Below, one piece after another: positions 44,497 through 53,100 of a stretch of 64,000 nucleotides of DNA (positions are counted from its first letter, which is position 1; every line of letters starts with the position of its first letter). The notes under the pieces were generated by a model. The model saw only the letters and a list, made by a program, of their open reading frames with translations, was not told where the DNA came from and did no database searches. The DNA is from Pseudomonas hunanensis (lineage in GTDB: Bacteria; Pseudomonadota; Gammaproteobacteria; Pseudomonadales; Pseudomonadaceae): NCBI RefSeq assembly GCF_013393325.1, contig NZ_QJRC01000098.1, positions 1-64,000 on the forward strand. The letters run 5' to 3'. The translations under genes and the position numbers were made by a program.

Positions 44497-45684
44497 TTAC
44501 GCCGTTTGTGCCACGGGCGGCTTGCCGGCCGCAGCCAGGCGCGGCACCTCGAAGCCATGGTCCAGGTCCAGCAGCGGGAACAGCAGGTCAGCCACCCGGT
44601 GCGCTTCATCGATCAGCGGGAAACCCGAGAGGATGAATGCCGACGTGCCCTGGGCCTCGTACTCACGAATGCGCTCGGCGACCTGCTCGGCGCTGCCAAC
44701 CAGGTAGGTGCCGGCAGCCGGGCCGAGGATGTTGAAGCCAAACAGGCTGGGGCCTAGCCAGACATTGGGGTAGATCTCCAGTTCGCGGGCCGTGGGCAGG
44801 CGCCCGGCGCGGATGCTGTCGAGGTTGCGCTGAATGCGCGGGTCGTCGCTGACGTAGCTGTCGAAGGTTTGCCCCGGCGGCAGCTGGCGCTCGATGGCAG
44901 CACGCGCGGTGGCCAGCGAGGTGCGCTGCAACAGGCGCTCGGCGTGGGCCCAGGCTTCTTCTTCGGTCTCGCGCACGATCACCTGCAGGCGGGTGCCGTA
45001 GGTCAGCTCACGGCCGATCTTCGCCGCCTCGGCCGCCACCCGGCGAAACTTGTCGCCGAGCTTTTGCGGGGTGTCGGCGAAGCTCAGGTAGACATCGAGC
45101 AGTTGCACCGAATGGGCCACGCCCGGCACCGACGTACCAGCGCCCCACAGCGGGATGCCAGGCGTTTGCTTCGGTGGGTGCCAGCCGCCCAGCGGGTGAT
45201 GGGCGGCAGCTGGCGAACGGGGTGAAAGCTTGACGTAACGGCCGTCGTAACCCGCGGTGTCTCCGGCGTAGAAACGTTGGAAGGCGCGCCAATACTCCAG
45301 ACTGAAGTCGTAGCGCTCATCGTGCGGATAATGCACGCCCAAGGTGGCCAGGCCAGCGTCGTTGCCGTTGACCACGTTGAACAGCAGACGGCCGTTGGAA
45401 AACTGGTCGAAGGTGAGTGCCCATTTGGCCAACACTGCTGGCGACAGCTCGCCGGGGTGCTGGGCGACCAGGAAGCGCAGGCGATGGGTGGCGTCGATCA
45501 GCGCTGCCGACACAGCCAGGCTTTCGTTGGGGCTGGAGCCGAGCAGCGAGCCATAGTAGCCCAGGCGGTCAGCGGCGATGGCCAACTGCTTGAGGTGCTC
45601 GAAATCGGTGTGCCAGCGGCCTTCGGGCTCCCAGGGATAGGGGCCGTCGGGGGTGGTGAGGTACCAGAGGATCTTTACTGCCAT
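44497..45684 (-). CDS. SsuD-like FMNH2-dependent monooxygenase
   Basis: A 395-residue luciferase-fold enzyme (MAVKILWYLTTPDGPYPWEP, RLRFLVAQHPGELSPAVLAK, GRLLFNVVNGNDAG, ILSGFPLIDEAHRVADLLFP). It contains only the initiator Met and no Cys. The upstream in-frame extension would run through a REP sequence, so the ATG at 45684 is used. It is between the class II aldolase-like gene and the transporter genes in the leftward operon. Confidence 0.9.
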   Translation of the reverse strand: MAVKILWYLTTPDGPYPWEPEGRWHTDFEHLKQLAIAADRLGYYGSLLGSSPNESLAVSAALIDATHRLRFLVAQHPGELSPAVLAKWALTFDQFSNGRLLFNVVNGNDAGLATLGVHYPHDERYDFSLEYWRAFQRFYAGDTAGYDGRYVKLSPRSPAAAHHPLGGWHPPKQTPGIPLWGAGTSVPGVAHSVQLLDVYLSFADTPQKLGDKFRRVAAEAAKIGRELTYGTRLQVIVRETEEEAWAHAERLLQRTSLATARAAIERQLPPGQTFDSYVSDDPRIQRNLDSIRAGRLPTARELEIYPNVWLGPSLFGFNILGPAAGTYLVGSAEQVAERIREYEAQGTSAFILSGFPLIDEAHRVADLLFPLLDLDHGFEVPRLAAAGKPPVAQTA

Positions 45685-45704
45685 GGGGTGAGTCCTTGTT
45701 TCAG

Positions 45705-45747
45705 GTAAGAGCGGCCTTGTGTCGCGACAGGGGCGCGCAGCGCCCCC
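45705..45747. repeat. Single REP unit inside the leftward sulfur operon
   Basis: One half of the AGCGGCCTTGTGTCGCGA unit followed by a GGGGCGCGCAGCGCCCC hairpin. It lies in the 73-base gap between the monooxygenase and aldolase-like genes and could differentially stabilise the mRNA segments. Confidence 0.65.
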
Positions 45748-45757
45748 AGCGATCTGC

Positions 45758-46489
45758 TCAGCTACGTCGATCGATGCCAGGCACCAAGCCCAGCTCGGTA
45801 GCGCGCTCATACAACCCGCTCATCTTCCACTGCTGGGTCAGCACCCCCGGCCCATAAGGCCGCGACCCACCCAAGGCGTCCGCCAACAGCTGAATCTGCG
45901 CGCCCTCCTCCAGCAACAGGATGAACTCCGCCGTGGCCCGCAACCCCTGCTTGCCCCACACCGTGGCGCCGCCGTTGGCTTCCAGGATCGCCAGGTTGAA
46001 CGGGTTCTCGACGATCTTGTCGAGAATGAAGTCCACCTCGGCCTGGCGCCGGTCGATGTACACCGGCAGCTCGCGGGCCAGTTGGTAGCGCTGCACCGGC
46101 ACATAGTGGAACGGCAAGGTACGGTGGGTCTGGGCCCAGGCGCCGAGGTACGGGCTGTGCACGTGTGACACGGTGGTGATGTCGGCGTGGGTCTGGAACA
46201 GCTTGGTGTAACGGCCCAGGCCACCTTTGCCCTTGCCGACGATGACGTTGCCGGAAAAGTCGGTCACCGTGGCCTGCAGTGGCTTGTGGTGGTTCCACGG
46301 GCCGCCGTAGTTGACCGCTACCAGCAGTTCTTCACCGGGCACCCGCTCGATAAAGCCGACCGTGCCATTGGCTGTGATGGTGTTGGTTTCGCGAAAGACG
46401 CTGAAGGCCGCTTGCGCTTCGGCCACCACCTGGTCGATGAAGGTTTGCAGTTCGGCAGTGATGGGGCGTTCGTTGATCAGTACGGTCAT
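45758..46489 (-). CDS. Class II aldolase/adducin-family protein
   Basis: A 243-residue metal-dependent aldolase-fold protein. The ATG at 46489 has GGAG seven bases upstream; a TTG two codons earlier is less likely. The metal-binding HVHSPYLG is present with a second His-containing stretch (TLPFHYVPVQRY). The protein has 2 Met and no Cys. In a sulfur operon it may cleave or isomerise the carbon skeleton left after sulfur removal, or a thio-sugar-like substrate. This is inference from position only. Confidence 0.8.
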   Translation of the reverse strand: MTVLINERPITAELQTFIDQVVAEAQAAFSVFRETNTITANGTVGFIERVPGEELLVAVNYGGPWNHHKPLQATVTDFSGNVIVGKGKGGLGRYTKLFQTHADITTVSHVHSPYLGAWAQTHRTLPFHYVPVQRYQLARELPVYIDRRQAEVDFILDKIVENPFNLAILEANGGATVWGKQGLRATAEFILLLEEGAQIQLLADALGGSRPYGPGVLTQQWKMSGLYERATELGLVPGIDRRS

Positions 46490-46507
46490 GTTCAATCTCC
46501 GGTCAGG

Positions 46508-47569
46508 TCAGGCGCGGCGCTGGGCCAGCAGTTCATGGGCAGCTTGCAGGGGCCGCGGGTCGACCCAGTCGGCGATGGCGAAGTCGGCTTCGAGGAAGCC
46601 GTGCAGGTAGAGGAAATCTTTTTGTGTGCCAAGGAAGGCCAGGCGCTGCTCGGACAGGTCTGGCGCCAGGGTGGTGTGGAAATCGCCACGGTAGGCGTCA
46701 GCCACGCCTTGGCTGCCAGCGCGGGTTTCTTCTTCGAGGATGCGATTGAGCGCGGCACGGTTGCCGGCTGCCCATTCGGCAGCACGCAAGGTCTGAGCAA
46801 GGAAGCGCACCACCAGGTCAAAATGGTTGTCGAGCAGGCGCTGGTGCACGGTGATCGGGCGCGGTGTGCCGTTGTTGATGCGGTGGCGTGAGTCGGGCAG
46901 CAGGTCGAGGTCGACGCCGACCACCAGGCCCAACCGGCGTGCCGCATCAGCCGCTGCCGCGCCCTTCACGTACACCGCATCGACGTCACCGCGCGCCAGG
47001 TACTCCAGCCCCGACCACAGCCGTTGCAGGCCCAACTGCGGGGTGGCGGCGTCGGCCTGGTCAAGCAGAGCCACTTCCACCAACTGCACGTCATCCAGGT
47101 GCAGGCCAGCCGAAGCCAGGGCGCCTTTGTAGCCGTGCAGGCTCATGGCCCGAGCGATGCTGCCGGGGCGGCTGTCGCCCCAGGCCGGCAGGGCCAGGCG
47201 TTTGCCGCGCAGGTCGGCGGCGCTGCGAATACCGGAGTCTGGGCGGACCAGAATGGTTTGCCATTCCTCGATCCAGGTCAGGCCGATCAGCCGGCTGGGC
47301 GAGCCTGCAGCGCGCGCCGCCAACGCCGGTACGTTGCCGCCTTCGCGCAGCAGCCCAGGCAGCTGGTGATCGTAATGGTGATGGCCCAGCTGGCGGGCCT
47401 CCTGCAAGGTCGAGACCGGCAGGCCGTCGGGGGCGAACTCTTGTTCCAGCCAGCCGAGCTTGTAGGCGATGCCAGAGGCGGTAGGCACGGGGCAGCGGGT
47501 GAACCAGATGCGCTCCAGGGCGGACGGGTCGTCCGCCAGGCGTTTTGCGGTGGGGGTTGCGAGGGTCAT
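46508..47569 (-). CDS. DszB-type sulfinate desulfinase (cytoplasmic)
   Basis: A 353-residue protein with the binding-protein fold but no signal peptide. The N-terminal FTRCPVPTASG matches the active-site motif of DszB (YSNCPVPN, Cys27). Here Cys26 is followed by His65 (HHHYDH) and Arg75 (LLREGGNVP), with the same ten-residue His-to-Arg spacing as His60 and Arg70 of DszB. DszB releases sulfite from aryl sulfinates. Cys26 is the only Cys, and Met occurs twice. It is the first gene of the leftward operon behind the sigma-54 promoter at 47603. It could be misread as a sulfonate-binding protein. Confidence 0.82.
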   Translation of the reverse strand: MTLATPTAKRLADDPSALERIWFTRCPVPTASGIAYKLGWLEQEFAPDGLPVSTLQEARQLGHHHYDHQLPGLLREGGNVPALAARAAGSPSRLIGLTWIEEWQTILVRPDSGIRSAADLRGKRLALPAWGDSRPGSIARAMSLHGYKGALASAGLHLDDVQLVEVALLDQADAATPQLGLQRLWSGLEYLARGDVDAVYVKGAAAADAARRLGLVVGVDLDLLPDSRHRINNGTPRPITVHQRLLDNHFDLVVRFLAQTLRAAEWAAGNRAALNRILEEETRAGSQGVADAYRGDFHTTLAPDLSEQRLAFLGTQKDFLYLHGFLEADFAIADWVDPRPLQAAHELLAQRRA

Positions 47570-47602
47570 GGGGAGGCTCCTTGGGCGTCGTGCAAGCACC
47601 AT

Positions 47603-47618
47603 TGCAGTGTGCGTGCCA
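47603..47618 (-). promoter_or_regulatory. Sigma-54 promoter of the leftward sulfur operon
   Basis: On the minus strand TGGCACGCACACTGCA has GG and GC ten bases apart. It lies about 34 bases before the DszB-type gene start, 86-112 bases from the shared palindrome pair at 47703-47741. Confidence 0.65.
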
Positions 47619-47702
47619 ACCGCTAGAAGCCTTGATTTACGCGGGGCTGGCTGTTGTGACAGGGCGCATGGTGCTGGATTGGGAGCAAGATTGCGGGTGG
47701 GG

Positions 47703-47741
47703 TGCTGCCAGATCAGCAAGGCGGCTGCTGCTGGGGCAGCA
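47703..47741. promoter_or_regulatory. Shared SfnR-type palindrome pair between divergent sulfur operons
   Basis: TGCTGCCAGATCAGCA (47703-47718) and TGCTGGGGCAGCA (47729-47741) lie between two oppositely facing GG-N10-GC promoters. The second, read on the minus strand, is TGCTGCCCCAGCA, identical to the site at 56434-56446. No other gene is seen in the 290-base spacer. Confidence 0.7.
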
Positions 47742-47783
47742 AAAAGTTGTAGAGACCGCGCAGGATGGGGCTTGAAGAGGGGG

Positions 47784-47799
47784 TGGCAAAGATATTGCT
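47784..47799 (+). promoter_or_regulatory. Sigma-54 promoter of the DszC/SfnB-like gene
   Basis: TGGCAAAGATATTGCT has GG (47785-47786) and GC (47797-47798) ten bases apart with a good TTGCT element. It is 44 bases downstream of the shared palindromes and about 62 bases before the ATG. Confidence 0.7.
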
Positions 47800-47859
47800 C
47801 AAGGGCTTGGGACCGCGCCAAGGCGCACTGGCCCCTTCAGACCTACCCGAGACCTCTTC

Positions 47860-49092
47860 ATGAGCGCCATAGAACCCTCCCCCGCCCGCCGCCTCACCAG
47901 CGAAGCTCAAGCCATCGAAGCCGCCCGCCAGGTTGCTGCACAAATCGCCGAGCTGGCCGCCGACCCGCGCAACAACGGCCAGCTCCCCCACCGCCAAGCC
48001 GAGCTGTTATCCAGCAGCGGCCTGACCGCCATCGCCGTGCCGGCCGAATTCGGCGGCCTGGGTGCCTCGGTGCAGACCGTGGTCGAAACCGTGCGCCTGG
48101 TTTCCACCGCCGACGGCGGCGTCGGCCAACTGCTGCAGATTCACAACGTGATGCTGCGTGGCATCTTCACCGGCTACCCGGATGAAGTACGCGACCGGCT
48201 GATTGCCGACGTGCTGGCTGGCAAGCGCTTCGGCAATGCCCTGGCCGAAATCGGCGGCAAGAACAAGTTCGCCCTCAAGACCCGCGTCGAGCGCCGCGCC
48301 GACGGCCAGTGGGTACTCAACGGCAGCAAGTTCTACTCCACCGGCTCCTACCTGGCCGAGTGGATCTCGCTGACTGCCGCCAGCGAAGACGGCGGCGTCG
48401 GTGTGCTGCTGCACCGCGACACCCCCGGCTTGACCCTGGTCGATGACTGGCAGGCCTTCGGGCAGCAAAACTCGGTGAGCGGCACGGTGAAGTTCGACGA
48501 TATCGTGCTCGACGAACGCTACCTGACCCGCCGCAGCGGGCCGATGAAACGCACCGGTCTGACCTTCCCGCAGATCCTCCACGCGGCCATCGACACCGGC
48601 ATCGCCGCAGGCGCATTGCAGGCGGCGGTCGAGTACCTGCGCGAACATGCCCGCGCCTGGGTGGAAAGCGGCGTCGAGCGCGCCAGTGACGAGCCGCATG
48701 TGATTCGCCAGGTCGGCGAGTATGCCGTGGCGCTACGCGGCGCCGAGTCGGTGCTGCGCGAAGCGGCGCGGGTGTTCGACGAACACGAGCGCGATCCGCA
48801 GAACAAGGCGTTGCAGGATGAGCTGATCTTGTCGGTGGCTACCGCCCGTGCGCATTCCGATGCGGCGTCGCTGAAAATTTCCAGCGACCTGTTCTCGCTG
48901 CTGGGGGCCAGCGCTTCGCTCAGCAAGTGGAACCTCGACCGCTTCTGGCGCAATGCCCGGGTGCACACCACCCACGACCCGATCCGCTGGCGCCTGCACA
49001 ACGTCGGCAACTACTACCTGAACGGGGCGGATCCCGGGGAGTACACGGCTGTGCTCAATGCCAAGGAGAACCAGGGCGCTACACGCCGCTGA
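47860..49092 (+). CDS. Acyl-CoA-dehydrogenase-fold flavoprotein monooxygenase (SfnB/DszC-like)
   Basis: A 410-residue flavoprotein. It has the acyl-CoA dehydrogenase fold (AVPAEFGGLGASVQTVVETV; GNALAEIGGKNKF; VLNGSKFYSTGS) with a C-terminal helical domain (NLDRFWRNARVHTTHDPIRW). This motif is the DszC/SfnB group that uses reduced flavin and oxygen on sulfur compounds; the glutamate base of true dehydrogenases is not evident. It contains 3 Met and no Cys. It is divergent from a DszB-type gene with shared control, the natural partner in a sulfoxidation-desulfination route. Confidence 0.85.
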   Translation: MSAIEPSPARRLTSEAQAIEAARQVAAQIAELAADPRNNGQLPHRQAELLSSSGLTAIAVPAEFGGLGASVQTVVETVRLVSTADGGVGQLLQIHNVMLRGIFTGYPDEVRDRLIADVLAGKRFGNALAEIGGKNKFALKTRVERRADGQWVLNGSKFYSTGSYLAEWISLTAASEDGGVGVLLHRDTPGLTLVDDWQAFGQQNSVSGTVKFDDIVLDERYLTRRSGPMKRTGLTFPQILHAAIDTGIAAGALQAAVEYLREHARAWVESGVERASDEPHVIRQVGEYAVALRGAESVLREAARVFDEHERDPQNKALQDELILSVATARAHSDAASLKISSDLFSLLGASASLSKWNLDRFWRNARVHTTHDPIRWRLHNVGNYYLNGADPGEYTAVLNAKENQGATRR

Positions 49093-49106
49093 AATGGGGT
49101 TTGGGC

Positions 49107-49154
49107 GGGGGGCGCTTTGCGCCCCTATCGCGACACAAGGCCGCTCCTACAAGG
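49107..49154. repeat. Single REP unit before the exporter genes
   Basis: GGGGCGCTTTGCGCCCC followed by TATCGCGACACAAGGCCGCT is one half of the REP type seen as pairs at 35216 and 52810. It fills most of the gap between the flavoprotein and exporter genes and could reduce read-through. Confidence 0.65.
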
Positions 49155-49184
49155 GGCGGCGTCGCATTCTGATCGAGCATTTAC

Positions 49185-50960
49185 ATGAACCACCCTCTTC
49201 TTCGGGCCTTGGCCATCTATCGCGAAATGCCTTGGCGCTTCGCCCTGGTCACAGCCTTGTACATTGCCGGCAACCTCGGCTTGGCCTGGCAACAGTGGCT
49301 GATCGGCCACGCGGTCGACGATGTCAGCAGCGGCCGCGCCGTACAGCGCCTGGCCGATGGCAGCCTGGACGCCAGCATAGCCTGGCACTGGCTGTGGCTG
49401 CTGCTGGCCATTGCCCTGGGGCGCGGCCTGTTGCAATACGCCGCCGCCGTGTTGTCACTGGTACTCAGCCAGGCCCTGCTCACGCGCCTGCGTGAGCGCA
49501 TCCTCAGCCAGGTGCAGTACCTGCACCTGGGCTACCACTGGCGCCACGGCATGGGTGAACTGGTTACCCGCACCACCCGCGATGCCGACAAGGTGCGCGA
49601 CGCGCTGATCACCTTCTGGCGGCAGATCATCGAAACGCCGCTGGTGGTGATCGCTGCCGTTGGCCTGTTGAGCTGGTACGACCCGCTGTTGGGCCTGGTG
49701 CCCTTGTTGCTGACCGGTGCCGGGCTGTGGCTGTTCGTGGTACAGACCGACCGCCTGGTCACCCTCGACCGTGCCGTGGGCGCCGCCTACGACCAGGTCA
49801 GCCAGGACCTGGCCGAAGGCATTGGTGGGGTGCGGGTAATCAAGGCCTTCGGCCTGGAAAAGCAGCGCATCGCCCGTTTTGCCAGCCAGGTCGAGGTGTT
49901 CACCGGCCATGCTCGCACCGCCCTCGCCTACGCCAGCTCGCGCATTCCGCTGCCGCAGGCGGTGGTGGCGCTGGGGCATGTGTGGATCCTGGTCTATGGT
50001 GCCCAGCGCGTGGCAGCCGGCACGCTGGGCATCGGCGAGCTGGTCACCTCGCTGCTGGTGGCGACCACGCTGGTGTTCCGTATCGAAGGCATTGGCCGGG
50101 TGATGCAGACGTTTGCCGATGCCCGCGCCAGCGCCGAACGCATCTGGCAGTTGCTGGACGAGCGCCCGGCCATCATTGGCGGCCATGCCGCCCTGCCCGC
50201 CGGGCCGTTGGGGCTGAAGCTCAACCAGGTACACGTCAATGCTGCAGAAGCGGGCCGGCACATCCTGCACGACTGCTCGCTGACCCTGCGACCCGGCGAA
50301 GTGGTGGCGCTGGTCGGCGCCACCGGCACCGGCAAAAGCCTGCTGGCCAGCCTGCTGCCACGCCTGGCCGATGTGCAAAGCGGTAGCGTGCAGGTCGGTA
50401 GTGACAGTACCGGTTGGCATGACCTGCGCGACCTCGACCTGGCCGACCTGCGCCACCGCGTGCAGGTACTGCCGCAGGAGAGCTTTCTGTTCTCTGACAG
50501 CCTGGCCGCCAACTTGCGCATGGCCGCACCGCAGGCCAGCGACGCGCAGTTGCGTGAAGCCTTGCGCCTGGCCGCCGCCGAGGATGTGCTGGAGCGCCTG
50601 CCACACGGCCTGGACACCCCGCTGGGCGACCGTGGCGTGACCCTGTCCGGCGGCCAGCGCCAACGCCTGTGCCTGGCCCGCGCGCTGCTTGGGGCACCCG
50701 ATATCCTCTGCCTGGACGACGCCACCAGCGCCTTGGATGCACTGGGCGAACGCCAGGTACTGCACAACATCCGCCGCCTGCACAGCACAAGTGGCCAAGG
50801 CCCGACCTTGCTGCTGATCACCAGCCGCCTGTCCACCCTGCTGCTGGCCGACCGCGTGCTGATGCTGGAAAACGGCCGCATCGGTGCCTCCGGTAGCCAT
50901 GCCGAACTGAGCACGCACAACGCCCATTACCGCGACCTGCTGGGGATCGACCATGACTGA
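49185..50960 (+). CDS. ABC exporter half-transporter, degenerate-site subunit
   Basis: A 591-residue membrane-ATPase fusion with six helices (about 15-300) and one nucleotide-binding domain. Walker A GATGTGKS (near 378) and LSGGQRQRLCLAR are canonical. Walker B is ILCLDDATSALD, with Asp where the catalytic Glu should be, and the H-loop reads LLITSRLST with no His. This NBD cannot be catalytic at its own site and should pair with the canonical Walker B of the next gene's product. It overlaps that gene by eight bases. Composition is ordinary (several Met and Cys), unlike the sulfur enzymes. Confidence 0.9.
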   Translation: MNHPLLRALAIYREMPWRFALVTALYIAGNLGLAWQQWLIGHAVDDVSSGRAVQRLADGSLDASIAWHWLWLLLAIALGRGLLQYAAAVLSLVLSQALLTRLRERILSQVQYLHLGYHWRHGMGELVTRTTRDADKVRDALITFWRQIIETPLVVIAAVGLLSWYDPLLGLVPLLLTGAGLWLFVVQTDRLVTLDRAVGAAYDQVSQDLAEGIGGVRVIKAFGLEKQRIARFASQVEVFTGHARTALAYASSRIPLPQAVVALGHVWILVYGAQRVAAGTLGIGELVTSLLVATTLVFRIEGIGRVMQTFADARASAERIWQLLDERPAIIGGHAALPAGPLGLKLNQVHVNAAEAGRHILHDCSLTLRPGEVVALVGATGTGKSLLASLLPRLADVQSGSVQVGSDSTGWHDLRDLDLADLRHRVQVLPQESFLFSDSLAANLRMAAPQASDAQLREALRLAAAEDVLERLPHGLDTPLGDRGVTLSGGQRQRLCLARALLGAPDILCLDDATSALDALGERQVLHNIRRLHSTSGQGPTLLLITSRLSTLLLADRVLMLENGRIGASGSHAELSTHNAHYRDLLGIDHD

Positions 50961-52800
50961 TGTGCAGCACACCCCTGCCAGCGATATCGACACCGAGCAA
51001 CGCCTGGCCCGGCAGGCGCTGGACCGTGGCATGTTCCACCGCCTGCTGCCGCTGCTACGGCCTGTTCGCGGGCAGATCCTGGCAGTGATCGGCATCGAAC
51101 TGCTGCTGGTGTTCACCGTGTTCCTGCGCCCGTGGTTCGTGCGCGAACTGCTGGACAATGGCCTGGTGCCCAGCGCCGACCACTGGCTGCTGGATGAGCG
51201 CCTGGTGCTGTGGCTGGGCCTGGGGCTGGCGGCGAGCTGGCTGGGGCGTTTTCTGCTGGCCGGGGTGTCGCAGTTCGTTGCCGGACGCGCTGCCATCGGC
51301 GTGCTGAACGCGCTGCGGGTGAAGGTGTTTGCCCATGTGCAGGCGCTGTCGGTGAGCTATTTCGACCAGACCCGCGCCGGGCGCATCATTTCCCGCGCCG
51401 ACCGTGACGTGGATGCGCTGGAGCCGCTGCTGGTGCAAGGCCCGCCGGAGCTGCTGGGTGCCTTGCTGCGCTGCGGCCTGGCGGCGGTGATGCTGTGGCG
51501 CATCGAGCCCAGTTTCTTCTACAGCCTGGCCGCCACAGTGCCGCTGCTGGCCGTGGCCACCTGGCGTTTCAAGCGCGTGTCGCAACGCAACTGGGCCAAG
51601 GTGGCCGAACAACGCAGCCGCTTCACCGCGCACCTGGTAGAAAGCGTCAGCGGGGTGCGGCTGATCCAGCAGTGCGGGCAAGAGCAGCGCAACCAGGCGC
51701 GTTACCGGCGCCTGCTGGAGGACTTCAACCAAGCGCTGATTCGCGGCAGCCTGCGCGCCGGCTGGTTCGCCCCGTTCACCGCATTGCTGAGCACCACCGG
51801 CATGGCGGTACTGCTGCTGGTCGGCGCCCATGGCCTGGCCGAGGGCAAGGTGAGTGTGGGCCAGGTGGCCGAAAGCCTGTTCTACGTGTTCCTGTTCCTT
51901 GGGCCATTGCAGGAGCTGTCGGACCTGTTCGAGCGCTATGCCACCGGCAGTGCCTCGGCCCAGCGCATCTTCCTGCTGCTCGACACCCGCCCGCAGGTGC
52001 TCGACCCTCCGGTACCGCAGGCGCTGGCCCGTGCGCGCGGCCAGGTGGACTTCGACAGCGTCGGTTTTGCTTACGCACCCAACAGTCCCCGGCCTGTGAT
52101 CGATGGGCTCGACCTGCATATCCGCGCCGGTGAGGTGCTGGCCATCGTCGGCCCCTCCGGGCATGGCAAGAGCACGCTGGTGCAGCTGCTGACGCGCTTC
52201 TACGAAGTGCAGCAAGGCGCCATCAGGCTCGATGGCATCGACCTGCGCGCACTGGCCCAGCACGATCTGCGGCGCAACGTGGGCGTGGTGTTGCAGGACA
52301 ACGTGCTGTTCAGTGGCAGCATCCTCGACAACCTGCGCCTGGCCGCGCCCGACGCCGACGACGCGCAGTTGGTGGCCGCCGCCCGCGAGCTGGGTGCCGA
52401 CGAAGTGCTGGAACGCCTGCCGCAGCGCTACCACACCGAAGTCGGCCCACTGGGCGCGCACCTGAGCCATGGCCAGCGGCAGTTGGTGTGCCTGGTGCGG
52501 GCGTACTTGGCCGACCCGGCGGTGCTGGTGCTCGACGAAGCCACCTCGGCGGTGGACGTGCACACCGAGCGGCGTATCCAGCGCGCCCTGCGCCGACTGT
52601 GCCAAGGGCGTACCGCAATCATCATCGCCCATCGCCTGGCGACCATCCGCGATGCCGACCGGATTGCCGTGGTGAAGCATGGGCGGGTGGTGGAGCAAGG
52701 GGCGCATGCCGATCTGATCGGGCGTAGCGGTGCTTATGCAGCGCTGTACGAAGCCTATCTGCGCAGCGCCGGGGAGGTTGCAACCGAAGCTGCGCATTAA
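50953..52800 (+). CDS. ABC exporter half-transporter, catalytic subunit
   Basis: A 615-residue partner subunit with six helices and one NBD. Walker A is GPSGHGKST, Walker B VLVLDEATSAVD with the catalytic Glu, and the H-loop IIIAHRLAT is intact. The signature is LSHGQRQLVCLVR, altered from LSGGQ. Paired with the preceding protein this gives one normal and one degenerate ATP site, as in heterodimeric exporters such as TM287/288. The cargo is not known; its location suggests efflux of a desulfurised end product or a toxic intermediate. Confidence 0.9.
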   Translation: MTDVQHTPASDIDTEQRLARQALDRGMFHRLLPLLRPVRGQILAVIGIELLLVFTVFLRPWFVRELLDNGLVPSADHWLLDERLVLWLGLGLAASWLGRFLLAGVSQFVAGRAAIGVLNALRVKVFAHVQALSVSYFDQTRAGRIISRADRDVDALEPLLVQGPPELLGALLRCGLAAVMLWRIEPSFFYSLAATVPLLAVATWRFKRVSQRNWAKVAEQRSRFTAHLVESVSGVRLIQQCGQEQRNQARYRRLLEDFNQALIRGSLRAGWFAPFTALLSTTGMAVLLLVGAHGLAEGKVSVGQVAESLFYVFLFLGPLQELSDLFERYATGSASAQRIFLLLDTRPQVLDPPVPQALARARGQVDFDSVGFAYAPNSPRPVIDGLDLHIRAGEVLAIVGPSGHGKSTLVQLLTRFYEVQQGAIRLDGIDLRALAQHDLRRNVGVVLQDNVLFSGSILDNLRLAAPDADDAQLVAAARELGADEVLERLPQRYHTEVGPLGAHLSHGQRQLVCLVRAYLADPAVLVLDEATSAVDVHTERRIQRALRRLCQGRTAIIIAHRLATIRDADRIAVVKHGRVVEQGAHADLIGRSGAYAALYEAYLRSAGEVATEAAH

Positions 52801-52809
52801 CGCTATCCC

Positions 52810-52924
52810 TGTAGGAGCGGCCTTGTGTCGCGATGGGCCGCAAAGCGGCCCCGGCAATCTTCGCGGCAAAGCTGGAGATCTGGGGCCGCTGCGCGCCCCA
52901 TCGCGACACAAGGCCGCTCCTACA
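52810..52924. repeat. REP inverted pair
   Basis: Perfect 28-base inverted arms (52810-52837 and 52897-52924; GTAGGAGCGGCCTTGTGTCG type) flank GGCCGC/GCGGCC hairpins. It follows the exporter genes and precedes an SfnR-type control region. Confidence 0.8.
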
Positions 52925-52940
52925 GGTTGATTTGCACTCG

Positions 52941-52985
52941 TGCTGCTACCCCAGCATCCATTGCTGGCGCACTGCTGCCACAGCA
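52941..52985. promoter_or_regulatory. SfnR-type palindrome pair before the monooxygenase-desulfinase operon
   Basis: TGCTGCTACCCCAGCA (52941-52956) and TGCTGCCACAGCA (52973-52985). The second is identical to the core of the site at 29936-29948. They are 59-103 bases upstream of the GG of the sigma-54 promoter. With the REP pair they account for the 300-base spacer. Confidence 0.7.
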
Positions 52986-53042
52986 ACACCCCTCTCCCCG
53001 CTAGCGCCTCAACCCCCCGCCCCACAGGCCATGCGCCACGCA

Positions 53043-53058
53043 TGGCACAGCCGTTGCA
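53043..53058 (+). promoter_or_regulatory. Sigma-54 promoter of the monooxygenase-desulfinase operon
   Basis: TGGCACAGCCGTTGCA has GG (53044-53045) and GC (53056-53057) ten bases apart, the same boxes as the phenol-operon promoter. It is 43 bases before the ATG of the LLM gene. Confidence 0.82.
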
Positions 53059-53100
53059 CCACCCTCTCCATCCGTACACTCTCCCCCTTCAGGAGCCCCC

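Noticed and set aside
46508-47569. Reading the 46508, 54269 and 55330 genes as sulfonate ABC binding proteins.
   Set aside because: None has a signal peptide, and the N-terminal CPVP/SPVP motif with the His-Arg spacing fits the cytoplasmic DszB desulfinase family better.
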